Part shown: positions 50,531 to 61,074 of the stretch, one piece after another | Position numbering within the stretch: the first letter of the stretch is position 1 | Layout of the letters: each line of letters starts with the position of its first letter | Source: Triatoma infestans | Lineage: Eukaryota > Arthropoda > Insecta > Hemiptera > Reduviidae | Direction: 5' to 3' | Assembly: GCA_011037195.1 (NCBI GenBank) | Contig: JAAEAF010003104.1 | Span: 1-64,000 of the forward strand | DNA length: 64,000 bases | The notes under the pieces: model-generated | Databases searched by the model: none | Told to the model about the DNA's origin: nothing | The model's input: only the letters and a program-made list of their open reading frames with translations | Position numbers and translations under genes: made by a program

Positions 50531-50959
50531 GTAAAAATTAAAAATTTGAAATCTGAGATATCTCTTACCTTGCCTTGGCATTCATTCATTAATGAAACAG
50601 GATTGATGTGAACGTAATTGGAACGGAGTAATGAATTGTGACCTACCTTCAGCTGAGTGCCCTGGAGATTAGTTTAGTTAAAAATGTCTGTAGATAAATC
50701 ATTTATTTGTGCTCAGTGTCAGATTGAACTCTATGGAAACCATTGTACAAATGAAAACTCGGGAGGAGGGGGGAATCCCTCATGCAAAATATATCTTAAT
50801 TATAACAAATAATTTTAATAAACCAACTATATTATCTTTCAAACCAAACATTTACAATCATTAATCCATTTTTTAACAAATCAACATTTATAATACAAGC
50901 ATTCTTTAAGTATAAACAATATTACATTTTTGTTTGTTTTATCTTTTGGAAATAATTAA

Positions 50960-51400
50960 AGAAAACCGCTCCCAGAGAAAACTGTTACACGCTATCTTGG
51001 ACTCCACTTAGACGGCCGATTAACTTGGAACTGCCCCACACCAGACTTGGAATCAGAGATTTCAACAGTTACAACTGTTTCAATGATACTAATTTATAAT
51101 AAAACTATAATTCGACCTTTATGGTGGTACGGTTGCGGAGTTTTGGGTTCTACCAAACCTTCCAACCTATACAGAATACAAGTTTTCCAATTTAAACTTC
51201 TATGACACACTACTGACATGTCCTACTACGTATGTGTAAGAGACACAATCACAACCAATTACAGAAAGTTTCACGAAACACTATCACAACATAAAAATTC
51301 TCTCAACTCCAACTTAAGCTTGCCCCAGAATTCAAGAAGAAGACTGAAAAGGAAGTGGTGTAGGGATAACCTTCGCAACTAAACACCATAACAATGCCAG
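50960..51400 (+). pseudogene. Jockey-like LINE relic, RT end and C-terminus
   Basis: The + strand reads VTRYLGLHLDGRLTW, IYNKTIIRPLWWYGCGVLGS, NLYRIQVFQFKLL, and after a stop YYVCVRDTITTNYRKFHETL and RRRLKRKWCRDNLRN. The YLG-x-LD-RLTW and final RRLKR-W-RDL blocks are typical of Jockey elements. Confidence 0.75.
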
Positions 51401-53915
51401 AAGTATCATCGCTGGGTGGCTTCTCCACTCAAGATCCTCACGCCAACAATATCAGCAGTAAGCAGAAGCAATTAATTGTTATCTGATTTAACAGTTTGCT
51501 TATAAGTAAAAAAAAATATGCTTAAAGTAAAAAAAAAATATTAAAGAAAATTTGATTGTAATTTTTCTTTCAAGATCAAATATCGTATTGATTCAGTATC
51601 GCGTGCTCCTGTGGTGAATTAAATAACTTATAAGACTGAAGTTAAAAGAGTTTAATAATAATAGTTACCACATACACATATAAAAACATGAAACATAAAA
51701 ACTATATCAAGTTGAATAATGGCCGTGAAATGAAAAGCTATACTTCGAGCTCGAGTAAACAAACCAGGTAGCCATAACACTGCAGTAGTTCTATAAAACA
51801 AAAACAGAGTAACAAAAGCAACTAGAAGGTAGGTTAACACTAAACAGGGCCGCCACACTCCAAAAAATGTGGGGCTCTACGGCCAATGCCTGCTCTGGCG
51901 GTAAAAAGATGATTATAAAACCAACTAACGAACTAAATGTAGTATTAGTTCTGACACATATTACTAGTTAAGAATCAATTTTTGAATTTTTAAATTTCAA
52001 CGCTAGTAGAATTCAATGATTAATTCAAGGGTAAATTGTTAATTTAACAATTTCATGTTTTTTCTAACTAAAAGTTATATAGAAACGAAGTATCTTTCAG
52101 TTACTCTCTAAGAAGATGTTCATTGATATATATTTATGTATTATGTTTAATTATATTTTCATATTTTTTTAGTTATCTATCAGCCTTTCGGTAAAATCAA
52201 TTTTTCTAATTATAATTATTTCATTACTAAAAGACTGGAAGTTTCTTGAATGCATTCATCATTACTATTTACAGACCTTTATATTATATTTGAAATAATA
52301 TCATTTTACCGTATTTAAATTTCATAAAATACAAATGATACGTAATTTGTTTTGTTTGCCCCCCACCCAATATTCTTAATGTATATTCACCTGCCACCTA
52401 GCGGCATAGAAATCAAACAAAAATAATAGAAATTTAAACAATTAATTATTTGAATTCTTTTTTGAGAAAATATAGGCTAGGCTACAGCTCTTGCTGAAAC
52501 CTGTTCAAGAACAGCCCCTTGTACATATAATATAGATTATTTGGCATTAATGATAGAACAGCATGAGGATAGAGCGTATGTTTTTATTTTTGCTAGTTAC
52601 GAATGTGTTAAAAAAGTGAAGTTTTATCAAGGAAAGTTGAGACGTATGTGTCTCGTTAGCAACTTTAGGCCTTAGGCTAAGGGAGGTGTTAGCCTAAATG
52701 CATTGAGAATATTTGTGAAGATTCCTTAGAAAATGAAAATGAAGGGATCCAAAACCTTGGAAACTATGTATAGGTAAGTGGATTACTATGTTTTTAACTA
52801 ATATTCAATCGTTAAATTTACTTTATATGCATATAAATTATTTGTCAAAGTTTACTAAACTTTGTCATGAGAATATTTAGAATACAATATGATTGTATCT
52901 CACACACTAAATTTAGATGATTTGTTCTTCGTAATATTATAGTAAAAAAAATTTTTTTTTTTGCTTTTCTTTAACAAGGTAAATATGCAATATTTTGTTT
53001 TCATGTACAAAGTAGTACGAAATAAGTTATAACAGCCCTTTGGATACATTCAATTTTATATTACTTCCTTAAATTTTGTATTAAAAGATTATGTTCACAA
53101 TTCCTTTACTCCTACTTTCAAAATTGTACTAACTTTATAGTTTGTCCGATCTCATTCAATGTTAGCTAAACTTAATAGAGCAAATGGTCATTTAGAGAAA
53201 TAACTGGAACAATTTTTGCCAGAAAGATTGTATTTGGCCCAAATTTAGGAATTAACAGCCAAGAAAGTAATGTATTAGTATTATTATATTTAGGTGTACT
53301 TGTTAGAGACCATCATATATATTTTATTTAAATATTCCAATGGTTTTTCTCAAGTTTCAACAAGCTCAATAGAGAGAAGACATTAAAAATTGTAATTTTA
53401 TTTAAAAATATCTCTCCAATTATTAGTAGGCTTATTTGAATTACCTGTTTCTTCATGTTTAAACATTTGTGAGCTTCTATTTGATGAATAGTAAACAATG
53501 ATCCACCTAATTATTTTAAGACTTAACTAATGTAAATGGAAACAATATATTATTTTGTTGTAGGATTTATCAAGTTTTTGGTATTAACAGTTCTAATTTT
53601 ACTGTATATTTTCGCATTTCTTTATTATTTTTTAAGAAAATACATATGCTCGTATTTCGGCTAAATTTGATTTATCCCTGTTGTTGCTCTTCGATAATGA
53701 AAACGTTTTTAATTTTTATTGTGTTTATTCTTAATTTTACAGTGAATATTCACACATCTCTTCATTATTTTTTATGATATCTATATCGTTGCTGTTAGAT
53801 ATGAAAATGTTTTTATTTAATGCGTTTAAATTCAATAATGTTTCCCAAATTTTTTAGGTAATATTTAATCCAACCTAATGTTCCAATGATACATTATGAT
53901 TTGTTTCATTAAATA
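51400..53915. other. Long AT-rich stretch, no gene seen
   Basis: A small GC-richer patch at 51843-51900 may be a LINE 3' end. Otherwise no supported feature over about 2.5 kb. Confidence 0.5.
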
Positions 53916-53917
53916 TA

Positions 53918-55308
53918 CAGTGACTCCCATTAATATTGGGACACCTATTACAGAATTATTTAAAAGGAAAAAGAAAACAACAAAAAAAGTTTTGAAAAAA
54001 GTATTATTTTAATAATAATAGCAACATCTGTAGAAACTATAAATAAGTAATAAACCAATGTTCCAAACTTTTTGGAAAAGTGTTAAGTAAAGCAGTCAAC
54101 AATATTGGGACACACATGGATGTCCCAGTGTTTAAATGTTCAACATACTATTTAATATTTGGTTGGTAGTCATTTTTGCCTTATAACAGCCCTCAAACGA
54201 TCAGGCAAGGATGAAATAAGTTTTTTGATTAATTCAGGTAGTGTTTTTTTCCCTTTCATCTAGCAAACATTGTTTTAATTCATTTTTGTTAGATATTCAC
54301 TCGTTTACTTAATGCACTAGCTAAATATTGCCATAAATGTTCAATGGGATTAAGATCCGGTGACTGCGGAGGGGTTTGGAGACCTTTTGGGCAATTATAT
54401 ATCAACCACACTGACCTACCATCCAAGCCAAGTATGTTTGGGGGTCGTTGTCTTGGTAGAATTTAAAAGACCCCCAAAATACCCAATTTTTCCACACTTT
54501 TTTTCAAATTATTTTTTAATATATTACTATAAACTATTTTGTCCATCACACCATCAATAAACACTAATTCTCCAGCTCCTGAAGCGGACATGCAGCCCCC
54601 GAACCATAACTGACCCATATCAGTGTTTTAAAGTTGGTTGTCCTCCAGACCCGTCCCATCTAACTGAAAAACATTAAATTTTGATTCTTCGCTAAAGAGT
54701 ACATCATCATTCCAAAAGTCACTATTTACATTAAAATATTTTTCGGCAAATTTCACTATTTTAACGCGATTTATGTTACTGACAAAAGGTTTTTTACTGG
54801 CTACTTTCGCATGATAGTCGTGTTTTCCTAACACTCTCCGAACAGTTTCTGATCCTACTTTCTTTCTGAACATATCAAAAATTTCAGATTTAAATTTTGG
54901 AGCACTAAGTGGAGGATCTAATTTGATTCTTCTTAATATATAACTTTGCTCTCTCTTTAGAGAGCAGTTGAGGACGGTCTTTTTGTGGGATTGAAAAGTT
55001 CTTTTTTTCATAATGCTGAATGATGTCCCACACAGTAGTTTTTTTAAGCTCGATCAGTTTTTCTATTTCTCAAATACTTTTTTTGTCTTTGTGCAAAGAA
55101 ATTACAATTTTTCTTTGTTGAATAGTTGTATTTATATTTTTGCGCGACATGATATACCTGGCTTGATTGAAATAACCTAATTTAATTATTAATTTCATAT
55201 TGAATGTTTGTATAAAGTATTTACAAATTGTATAAATATTCGGGCTGAACTTTGAACAAACTGTAAATTATAACAGTGTCCCAATACTTATGAGAGGTAG
55301 AATTTGCA
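53918..55308 (-). mobile_element. Decayed Tc1-like DNA transposon with terminal inverted repeats
   Basis: The left end CAGTGACTCCCATTAATATTG-GGACAC (53918-53944) is an imperfect inverse of the right end near 55275-55308 (GTGTCCCAATACTTATGAGAG). The left end is preceded by TA, the Tc1 target. A similar GGGACAC string lies just inside at 54107. The enclosed transposase reads on the minus strand. Confidence 0.75.
54230..55150 (-). pseudogene. Tc1-like transposase pseudogene
   Basis: The ATG is at 55150 (MSRKNINTTIQQRKIVISL), with an early stop and a frameshift in the helix-turn-helix part. Then come SYILRRIKLDPPLSAPKF, RKKVGSETVRRVLGKHDYHA, KKPFVSNINRVK and DDVLFSEESKFNVF. Tc1 proteins have VLWSDESKF there, so the first catalytic Asp appears changed to Glu. 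The third catalytic region is kept near 54350-54400: SPDLNPIEHLWQYL. The second Asp region is not clear. It is dead. Confidence 0.75.
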
Positions 55309-55485
55309 CTTTATTATTATATTTTTTTTTTTTTTAATCTACAAAAACATTTTTATGTATTTATTTCAATATGTTTTTATTAAACTAATATTAATGTTTT
55401 TGGTGTTCATTACGACCGTTGTATTCAATGTTGAAAATGGATTTTGAGGTTCGGTCAAACAAAAAGAACTCTTTTTTAAATTTCT

Positions 55486-55522
55486 ACCGACGTTTCGGCA
55501 AATTTATTGCCTTCTTCAGGGT
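55486..55522 (-). ncRNA. Hammerhead-like motif, family 2, core intact
   Basis: Minus strand: ACC (stem I), CTGAAGA, A, GGCAA-TAAAT-TTGCC (stem II), GAAA, ACGT (short palindromic stem III overlapping box 2), GTC, GGT (stem I partner). Like family 1 it has one extra base before stem II. The stem sequences are unrelated to family 1, so it represents a different element. Confidence 0.5.
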
Positions 55523-55524
55523 CT

Positions 55525-56090
55525 GTACAAAGGTTGAAATACATATCAAAAATAGGACCAACAGAAAATATGAACTTAAACTAAATATTTCCAGAATAAA
55601 AATTTAAAATAAACAATATAAAATAAACTAAGTACAAAATATGATATTTTGAAAATATTATGGATAATGTTTCTGATAATGGATGTTCTAGGAACAACCA
55701 TTTAGGATGGAATGTATAAAGCTGTTTTCTTTGAGTTAATGATTAGAATCTAGATCCACCCTTTCAGATCCAGTTACGGAAGAGTCATCTCAAACACAAC
55801 AGATTTGATTGTAAAAATAATGTCACCAGCTACACAGACAGCCAGGCATAAATATTAAACCGTAGCTATTGGAACATAAACTAGGGTTCAGGAATATTTT
55901 TAGTTAAGAAGATTTAGAATCTTATCCATGCGTTTCAATGTTTACAGTTCAGATGTTAATAAAGTAAACATTTTTAGCATGTAAAGGAAAGTATACATGT
56001 TGGACTTGATAAAACACATTTAATTTGACTAAAAACCTAAGTTAGAGGTGAAAAAAAAGAAGTAATAATTGTTTAGGTACTTAGCCTCAC
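55525..56090. other. No gene seen
   Basis: Probably flank of the family-2 element. Nothing else recognised. Confidence 0.4.
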
Positions 56091-56166
56091 TGGCTCCATA
56101 GTTGTTGTGGTTGGTTCCGCAGAGCATCAGAGATATTTTTCATGACAGCCTGCTTCTTTTTGTGGT

Positions 56167-56204
56167 CATCGACCGGTTTCGGGTGTTCGCCCTTAATCAG
56201 GATG
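56167..56204 (-). ncRNA. Hammerhead-like motif, core damaged
   Basis: Minus strand: CTGATTA instead of CTGANGA, with the rest (GGGC/ACCC, GAAA, GTC) near normal. Probably inactive. Confidence 0.45.
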
Positions 56205-56309
56205 CGTTTGTCGAACAGTATGATAACATAGATTTGCACAGAGCAAATGTAGTTTATACACTGACTGTATGCGCGCGGGTTGGAGTTAAAATAAAAGTGG
56301 TACATTGAA

Positions 56310-56397
56310 AACTATAGCTAGCGAGAGGACCATTGTGGCTGACTAGTTATGGTGATGGACTTGCAACCTAAGGCTTGTAGGATTCGAATCGCATGTG
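56310..56397 (+). repeat. SINE-2, tRNA-like head
   Basis: GTGGCTGACTAGTTATGGTG (A-box region), GACTTGCAACC (anticodon-like), GGATTCGAATC (B-box). A sister copy lies at 57345-57425. The upstream sequence AAACTATAGCTAGCGAGA-GACCA is also shared. Confidence 0.6.
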
Positions 56398-56459
56398 GAG
56401 TCAGTGTATAAACTAAATTTGTTCTGTGCAAATCTATGTATCACACTGTTTGACAAACC

Positions 56460-56496
56460 CATCCTGAGATGGGCGAACACCCGAAACCGGTCGATG
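56460..56496 (+). ncRNA. Hammerhead-like motif, one core base deleted
   Basis: Reads CATC, CTGAGA (one base short of CTGANGA), T, stem II, GAAA, CCGGTC, GATG. Probably inactive. Confidence 0.45.
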
Positions 56497-56549
56497 ACCA
56501 CGAAAAGAAGCAGGATATCACGGAAAATATCTCTGATGAAAAAAAAATC

Positions 56550-57340
56550 TATGACGTTTAAATGTGTTGTCCTGTTAGAAGAGGTGTGAGTTGAGACAGT
56601 CTAGATGAGGGCTGAATAGTTACATTATGATAATTAGCACAAAAGTTAGGACTTGCATTTTATAGGCTAACTCAAATGTCGTCATAATATTGTAATTAGA
56701 GTAATTTCGTCCGTGAATTGGTGACATTGAAAGAAAAATTTTCATTTGTAGTCTTCACTGTGATAAGTTACATCATAAATGATCCAACATTGGGAAGTCA
56801 CATGCTGCCGTGGCTTATATAAATTATACATATGAAGATTACTATAACATAGGAAGAGCAGCTAAAAAAATCGATATTAATCGATATTCGTAATCGGTAT
56901 ATTGCGATGATATAATCAATAAATCAGTGGAAAATTGAAACGCTATTGGCTGTGTGATGTAATAGGATGGGAATACTAGAAGGCAGTGGTTTTTTTAAAA
57001 TTTTTATTAATCGATTTGTATAACAGATATATATTTAATCAATAAAGCAGTGGCAACGCTATTGGCTGTGGCGTCATAAGAGTGGGGATAATGTTACTAG
57101 TAGTAAGTTGTACTGTCTGAATTCAGTACTCAGTGCGTGGTCGTTATGTGCAAGTTGTTACAGCAGCAGCAGCCCCTGGAGAAAGGTATGTCAATATTTG
57201 TTTTATTATGTGCGAAAGTTAATTGCTACTCCGCCATATTTTTGGTCTATAATTGAATTTTTTGTGAGTGGGGTGAGGGGAATAAACTTATGATAGGGTG
57301 GGGGTGGAGGTAAAATTAAAATGTACGTTAAAAAACAATA
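56550..57340. other. Mostly unassigned, with a diverged tandem duplication
   Basis: 56876-56985 and 57005-57105 align: TTAATCGAT, ATATA-TCAATAAA-CAGTGG, ACGCTATTGGCTGTG, GGGGATAAT/GGGAATACTAG. No gene seen. Confidence 0.5.
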
Positions 57341-57344
57341 GCTG

Positions 57345-57425
57345 CGAGACGACCACTGTGACCGACTGGTTATGGTGATGGACTTCCAACCTAAAGATTG
57401 TAGGATCGAATCTCAGTTGATAATT
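57345..57425 (+). repeat. SINE-2, second copy
   Basis: GTGACCGACTGGTTATGGTG, GACTTCCAACC and GGATCGAATC match the copy at 56310 with a few changes. Confidence 0.55.
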
Positions 57426-57539
57426 TAAAGTTTTTTCTTATAATAATAAAATAAAAAATTCCCCTCCTGCCATAGTTAGATGAGAGGCGGTGTTAGAGTG
57501 TTAGTTTGCGCCATCTTGTGTGTAAACTAGGAATGAGCT

Positions 57540-57950
57540 TTCTAAAAGATTGATCATGGGTAGGGAGGTGGAAAGAAAATGGAGTCATCGGTTTAGATGT
57601 TAGATTAAGGAGTGGGGGAGAAAATAGAGTGATCAGAAGGAATATTAGGTTAAGGGCTACGGTTAATGGAGGTGCTCGTCGAGTTCGATGTTGGTGGTTG
57701 GAATGAGGGCAGTGGGATAAGGAGGGGGTTAAATGGAGGCATCGGATTGGATAAGTTAATTTATATAGACAGATTTAATTTATACAGATAAGTTCGGCTT
57801 GAGTTGGGGTAACTGGCGAATAGTGAGGTTAAATCGGGGCATCAGAATAGTTAAGGTGTGGGGGTAGGGCAAAGCCATAACCAAAGGTGGCCGGGGTGTG
57901 GTGAAAGTTGCCACGGGGGTTGGTGAAAGAGGCCCAGCTCGCCCATTCCC
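57540..57950. repeat. Purine-rich degenerate tandem repeat
   Basis: G/A-biased on the + strand, with recurring GG-TTAA-TGGAGGCATCGG-like units (57580, 57660, 57735, 57830). Imperfect, so the unit length is uncertain. No coding signal. Confidence 0.4.
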
Positions 57951-57959
57951 TTCTACTCA

Positions 57960-58050
57960 TGCTGTACCTTAAACGGAATATCAAGTTTGAACATACTGCG
58001 AGTTTTTCGTTTTTGAGCCATGCTGTTACATACATACGTACATACACAAG

Positions 58051-58093
<43 letters not shown>

Positions 58094-58266
58094 CACTTTT
58101 CTGGATTGAGGGGATCTCAATTTCTTGGATTGAGGGGATTTCAAAACTTATATTTCCGGGGAAATATCGTGAAATCGATATCGAAAATATTTCCGGTGAA
58201 CTCGAAACCGAAAATTTGACATGATTACAATATTTCCTCTTCCTTGGAAGTAAGATTAAGTAAAAA
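57960..58266 (-). repeat. CCGGAAG repeat, left arm, reverse, with (CA)n
   Basis: From ACCTTAAACGGAATATCAAG through a CA run (58053-58090) to CCTTGGAAGTAAGATTAAGT. The TGGATTGAGGGGAT segment is duplicated. Confidence 0.65.
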
Positions 58267-58269
58267 CAT

Positions 58270-58838
58270 TGGTTGATGGATTTTGTCCGGGAATTCTTCG
58301 TACCACATCCTATTATGAACGAATGAAGTTTAATGAATTATAAAGTTTCACCGCAATTTCCAGTGTGCAAAATTGTTCCTTCGCAAGACTTTCTTCTACA
58401 GCAACAAGAGATTGTAAAAAGAAAGATAAGAATAACCTTTTGAGCATGATAGGATAGTATCTGTTAGAAGCATAGTAGGAGTTCTTAACATGTATCCACT
58501 GAATGATTTCAGGGTCCTTGAGCTTATATTGATAGAATCACTTTATCTCCTTTATTTCCCTAAACTCTAATTGAAACCCTTTAATATAATAACGTAATAT
58601 TAACTTTATCACCAACAGAATAAATAATAAATATTTTTTTGTTACGTTTGCATTATTTTTTTCAAATCTATTTGAAGTAATTGTCCATTTATGTATTAAT
58701 TTCAGAAACGAATGCTATTTTTATTAAACAATTAAAAAAAAATGTTAATAGTTTATTATATAATTTTAGAAAGCCTCTTCATAATATTTCTTCTAAAATG
58801 AATGTTTTTTTACTTTTATTTACAGGTAAGTGGAATTA
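58270..58838. other. AT-rich stretch, nothing recognised
   Basis: No gene or clear repeat. Confidence 0.5.
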
Positions 58839-58839
58839 C

Positions 58840-58966
58840 TGGGATCATGTCAAATTTTCGATACCTAGTTATCATCGGAAATATACGTTTTGAGATCCAC
58901 TGAGGCTAAATAATGTGGTTTTACAAATTAGTCTGTGTGTGTCAACCGGAAGTACCACTTTATTGA
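58840..58966 (+). repeat. CCGGAAG repeat, left arm, forward, interrupted
   Basis: Has GATCATGTCAAATTTTCG and CAACCGGAAGTACCACTTTAT. It ends in ACCACTTTATTGA (58954-58966), which is repeated at 60283-60295 beyond a LINE. Confidence 0.75.
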
Positions 58967-60282
58967 GATCAGAGGATATGTAACACTAACTTAAAAAGGT
59001 GTTCGGACAGTCAAGCTGTGTAGAAGGCTCTGAGTTCATTTCAAGTTGGTACCAGAATGTTCTAGAAGACTGGAAGAGTTTCTTCCTTGAAGGATGTACT
59101 TCTAGTCTAGGTATTGAAATGTTATTGGTGTGATGTGATGTTGTAGTTTGTGTAGCACGAGCGGTTTTGTAAAGGGCTTGTGAGTATATATGTTTAAGAG
59201 AGAGAAGTGTTAGAAATAATCAAGAGATCACCACTGTTCTTAAAATAGATATATTATTCTTTAAGTGAATTTAATATATTACAATATCACAATTATTATG
59301 TTTATAAAACCAATTATTTATCTAGATTAAGTGCAAAACTCTTATGTTTTAACTTATGACTGGCACTGATGCTAAGAGAGCGAAAGATAAGTGTCCTGAT
59401 TGAATGTTTAGTATAGGACTGTTCTTGTTTGAAAGCAGAATGCAGACTGTCCTGAAAGAATGAATGCCTTCTCTTGTTAGTACAAATCTTTTCAAATAAT
59501 GCTGATATGTCTGGAGAAAGTGTATTGTCTTATCCTAACTATTATTTGTCCCTTTGTCTCTTCAGTACCATTGACCTAAATTATAGTACCTGGCTCTTTC
59601 CCCTTCACTAAAATAACTGTTTGAACTAGCTAAAATTCACATATTATTTCACTAAACTATTTTCCTAAACTATTATTTTCCCCATTACTTTCTTCCACTA
59701 CAGTATCAAGGTTATATGGGAATTTTTGGGGACGAGGAGGTGGAATAGATTTGCCAAATTAGGCGCCTCACTCCATTCATTGGTCCTAATCATGGTTAGT
59801 TTGATTAATATTGCATTCATCCTTGTGGATAAGCTCGTGGGTTGTTGACAGTCTAAGATGCTGACTGGGAGTCCAATGAGATGTTGCTGTGCTTTTCACA
59901 AACCTCTCTCAATCATCTGGTTGGATCCCTTATTGGGCATTGTGGTTTAAAGAGATACCTCCTACATAATGGGGGGCTCTTGCCAGACCACTTTTGTAGA
60001 GTTTGTGAGACAGTGGAAGAAACTACCATCCATCTTATGACAGATTGTCCGGAACAGGATGTCTGTGGAGGAACATAGTGGCTATTTCCCTTTAAGGCTA
60101 TCCCCTGATTTGTTTGGACTGCGGTGAATCTTAGATGGGTTATACTCACGGGTCTGAATTTTTCTTTTCCGTCTGGTTTGTTGTTTTTCTTTGAGATATC
60201 TATATAGGCCCAGAAGGGCTTTGGTTAGCCCAGAATTTAGTCCCACCCCATACACGAATAATTATAATAAAAATAATAAATA
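58967..60282 (+). mobile_element. I-type LINE 3' fragment with 13-bp target duplication
   Basis: Bounded by ACCACTTTATTGA on both sides. Contents: RNase H piece CSDSQAV-stop-KALSSFQ (near 59008), then about 570 bp of foreign sequence (59125-59690), then the RNase H end YMGIFGDEEV and NRFAKLGAS, and the knuckle region LIGHCGLKRYLLHNG, CRVCETVEETTIHLMTDCP (C-x2-C-x8-H-x4-C). The tail is AATAATTATAATAAAAATAAT. Stops are present. Not functional. Confidence 0.75.
59125..59690. other. Foreign segment inside the LINE RNase H
   Basis: Splits the RNase H coding sequence and has no coding motif. It could be a solo LTR or another non-autonomous insertion (it begins near TGTTGTAG and ends near CCACTACA). 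No target duplication was found. Confidence 0.35.
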
Positions 60283-61070
60283 ACCACTTTATTGAAAAGG
60301 ATTTTTCAGTTTTTTTTTTTTTGCAATTTTCTATAAAGAAAAACGACTCTAACAATTTTCTTCAAATGATATTCTATGGCTTTTGGAAAAAGACGTAAGA
60401 TGCTTCATGAGTTTAAAAGAAGTATTCTTCAAAAAAGATAGAAATAAAATAGTACTGATTAGAGATGATACTTTGATTAAGGACAAGAAGTTATATTAGC
60501 GGGTTGAAGAGACAAGAAGTGTAAGGATAAAAAGTGGAAGGTAGAGTTCTACAAAAATTAAATGTACCGGTCAGTTAATGACAAACATTTATTAAAAATT
60601 ATACTATCCCCTAAAGTTCCACCTCTGTACAATGTATAGTATTATTACCTATACAATATTAATATACATTAAAAACAATGACAAAATTCCAAATTTGAAG
60701 AAAGTCGGTTAACCAGAAGTGCAGAACTTTATAGAATAAGGTTTATGGGGTTTTATGGAGTTTGTTCGAAAACTGCTATAAAGAAGTTGTTTTAAACTTA
60801 AAATACGTTATCACTTTTAATTTCAAAAATTATTTTGGAGGGAATTCTCAGTTAAGTTTAAGTTTAATCTGCCGCTACAAGGTCTTGGAAACAGAGGGCG
60901 CCCACAATGTCCACTCAGGTATAAACCCTCTACCACCTTTCTTTATGACCAGCACATCTTTAAGTTTATACTTCGCAATTTTAAGGAATACTAAAAAAAA
61001 AAATTAATTTGTATTATTTGGAGTATGAGGAAGTGTTTATCGAGTGTGTTTTTCACATCAGATTTTTTTT
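60283..61070 (+). repeat. CCGGAAG repeat, forward, continuation after the LINE
   Basis: Continues with TTTTTGCAATTTTCTATAAAG, the monomer boundary AACCAGAAGTGCAG near 60711 and the right tip GGAGTATGAGGAAGTG plus GTGTGTTTTTCACATCAG. More diverged than most copies. Confidence 0.6.
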
Positions 61071-61074
61071 TTGT

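Larger units (their letters stand above)
56097..56545. mobile_element. Hammerhead element, inverted pair with a SINE between the arms
   Basis: The left arm 56097-56270 (minus) starts with TGTTGTGGTTGGTTCCGCAGA. The right arm 56398-56545 (plus) ends in GGAAAATATCTCTGATG. Both keep the CTGTGCAAATCTATG flank. A tRNA-like SINE fills the gap. Confidence 0.7.

Noticed and set aside
57829..58219. Frames with Thr-His or Cys-Val repeats
   Set aside because: Translations of the (CA)n microsatellite inside the CCGGAAG repeat.
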